The position numbers and the translations under genes were made by a program. A stretch of 64,000 nt of DNA from Rhizobium sp. Root1203 (GTDB lineage: Bacteria; Pseudomonadota; Alphaproteobacteria; Rhizobiales; Rhizobiaceae), in assembly GCF_001424945.1 (NCBI RefSeq), contig NZ_LMCW01000012.1, positions 188,642 to 252,641 of the forward strand, in the 5' to 3' direction. Numbering within the stretch: position 1 is the stretch's first letter; the number at the start of each line of letters is the position of its first letter. The notes under the pieces are model-generated. The model was given only the letters and a program-made list of their open reading frames with translations. It was not told the DNA's origin and did no database searches. Shown here in pieces: positions 62,968 to 64,000 of this stretch.

Positions 62968-63387
62968 TTGAGTGAGAAGATCGATCTTAGCAACTACGTA
63001 CCCTCGGAAGAGGAAGAGTTTATGAACGGCAATCAGCGGGCCTATTTCAGGTCGAAGTTGGTAGCCTGGAGAAACGACATCCTCAGAGAGGCGCGCGAAA
63101 CGCTCGACCATCTGGCCGAGGAAAGCGCAAACCACCCGGATCTCGCCGACAGGGCGTCTTCCGAAACAGACAGGGCCATCGAGTTGCGTGCCCGCGATCG
63201 CCAGAGAAAGCTGATATCCAAGATAGATGCAGCGCTCCAGCGTATCGAGGACGGCACTTACGGCTACTGCGAGGAAACCGGTGAGCCTATCGGCCTCAAG
63301 CGTCTCGACGCCCGCCCGATCGCAACGCTTTCCATCGAGGCGCAGGAGCGTCACGAGCGTCGCGAGAAGGTCTATCGAGACGAATAG
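62968..63387 (+). CDS. dksA: DksA-family RNA polymerase-binding protein lacking zinc ligands
   Basis: A 139-residue DksA homologue that tunes promoters with ppGpp through the secondary channel. The coiled-coil tip DxxDxA is intact (Asp58, Asp61, Ala63), and RARDRQRKLISKIDAAL matches the coil. Of the four zinc-finger cysteines only Cys101 remains; the others are Thr104, Ser122 and Ala125. TTG 62968 is used, with AGGAG seven nt upstream, giving LSEKIDLSNYV; ATG 62947 would place the ribosome site inside the gene. The preceding 260 bp hold the A+T-rich promoter region and no gene. Confidence 0.92.
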   Translation: MSEKIDLSNYVPSEEEEFMNGNQRAYFRSKLVAWRNDILREARETLDHLAEESANHPDLADRASSETDRAIELRARDRQRKLISKIDAALQRIEDGTYGYCEETGEPIGLKRLDARPIATLSIEAQERHERREKVYRDE

Positions 63388-63412
63388 GCCCGGCAAATCC
63401 AACCTATCAAGA

Positions 63413-63441
63413 GGCACTGCGGCGATCGCAGTGCCTTTTTT
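63413..63441 (+). terminator. terminator of dksA
   Basis: GGCACTGCG (63413-63421) with CGCAGTGCC (63427-63435), loop GCGAT, then TTTTTT. Classical Rho-independent terminator, 25 bp past the stop. Confidence 0.92.
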
Positions 63442-63477
63442 CGTTTCCGGAGTGGCAAAGCGATCTTGCCGAACCTG

Positions 63478-64000
63478 CTATTTGTCCCGGTTGACGCTCA
63501 TCTCGCCGAAGATGCGGGCAACCTCGTTCTGAAGGGCTGCGTCGGCGCCGGTGATGGGTGCCATCTCCGGATCACGGCGGGGCAGGTTGCCGGGACCCTG
63601 GCCCGGTAAGGGGCGGATTGGCGCAGTCTGGGCAGGAACGATACGCTCTGCCGCAAGCGTGCTTGTCATCTCTTCTTCAAGAACGCGCTGGAAATCGCTC
63701 GGCTGTGCTGAGGGGGGGGCCGCCGGCGCGCCAATGGGATTGACTGCCGGTGAGGTGCTGGGCTGCATAGCGGCCGGGTGCCTGTTGGCCGGGCGAATCA
63801 GCTGAGGTTCGACCCGTTGGGGAGTGAGAACCCGCTGGCGAGCGGAATCGAGAATTTCGGCTGCGGCCGACGCCTCGATAGGTGGCGATTCCCGCGAGGC
63901 GAAGGTCTGCTGCTGTGGGCGCGGCTCAATGGAGGGAGCGGATGAGGGCACAGGACGAGGCGAACGTTCGCCCTCCACGGCTGCCGCTTCCGCCGGCTGG
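63478..64000 (-). CDS. Pro/Ala-rich C-terminal part of an unidentified protein (truncated by window)
   Basis: The frame is open to the right edge, so the start is outside; at least 173 residues are visible. Composition is Pro/Ala/Arg/Gln-rich and disordered. The final 30 residues look structured (TGADAALQNEVARIFGEMSVNRDK), suggesting a short helix. It resembles the long tails of rhizobial FliO-like membrane proteins, but I cannot confirm this without the N-terminal part. Convergent with dksA. Confidence 0.6.
   Translation of the reverse strand, partial: QPAEAAAVEGERSPRPVPSSAPSIEPRPQQQTFASRESPPIEASAAAEILDSARQRVLTPQRVEPQLIRPANRHPAAMQPSTSPAVNPIGAPAAPPSAQPSDFQRVLEEEMTSTLAAERIVPAQTAPIRPLPGQGPGNLPRRDPEMAPITGADAALQNEVARIFGEMSVNRDK

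Overview
The window looks like a chromosomal segment of an alphaproteobacterium of the Rhizobiaceae, most likely the Sinorhizobium/Ensifer-Rhizobium group. Support comes from the high GC content, the protein families (IalB-like and HspQ proteins, Usg, a giant growth-pole-ring protein), a GAAC-N7-GAAC SOS box, TTAA-N7-TTAA CtrA sites, and the runs sdhE-mfd next to recG, glnB-glnA and uvrA/ssb/marC/gyrA. I see no rRNA, tRNA, insertion sequence, prophage or CRISPR array. This is mainly housekeeping DNA with small accessory units.

Layout. 1-1.3 kb: end of an SsuC/SsuB-type ABC transporter. 1.3-4.3 kb: a GST-ArsR-SRPBCC operon, a TPR methyltransferase and Usg. 4.4-6.9 kb: a polar amino acid uptake cluster (binding protein plus two permeases, no ATPase) with a terminator-like hairpin between binding protein and permeases. 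7.3-9.6 kb: an OmpA-domain protein with a long repetitive region. 9.6-13 kb: molybdenum cofactor genes mobB, mobA and moaA with a DMT transporter between. 13-18 kb: DUF971, LtrA, a divergent MarR/hydrolase pair, a PPOX flavoprotein and a diguanylate cyclase. 18-25.5 kb: class I and class II fumarases, an LD-transpeptidase and a phytase-like esterase behind a Pho box. 25.5-31.6 kb: recG divergent from sdhE-mfd. 31.6-37.4 kb: a FrnE-like oxidoreductase, an orphan peptide-binding protein, IalB, HspQ and glnBA behind a sigma-54 promoter. 37.8-47.5 kb: NAD(P)HX repair, DUF72, uvrA and ssb sharing an SOS box, marC and gyrA. 47.7-48.1 kb: an NTF2-like gene ended early by an in-frame TGA. 48.4-54.6 kb: a 2081-residue polar growth ring protein (GPR/RgsE type). 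55-64 kb: an orphan Hpt protein, ferredoxin, a DUF922 protein, folP-folB-folK, YcjF/YcjX-type genes, SixA, a DksA homologue without its zinc ligands, and a partial Pro-rich protein.

How the parts connect. The strongest biological unit is the polar growth gene with its upstream region, which holds two CtrA-like sites, DnaA-box-like half sites and a perfect leader hairpin, and is shared with a divergent Hpt gene. The LD-transpeptidase elsewhere in the window fits the same theme, because Rhizobiales pole growth relies on such enzymes. Other readable control circuits are the SOS box (uvrA/ssb), the sigma-54 promoter (glnBA), the Pho box (phytase-like gene), paired operators in the MarR intergenic region, and repeats upstream of the GST-ArsR operon. 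Start codons were reassigned where ribosome binding sites or family length argued for it.
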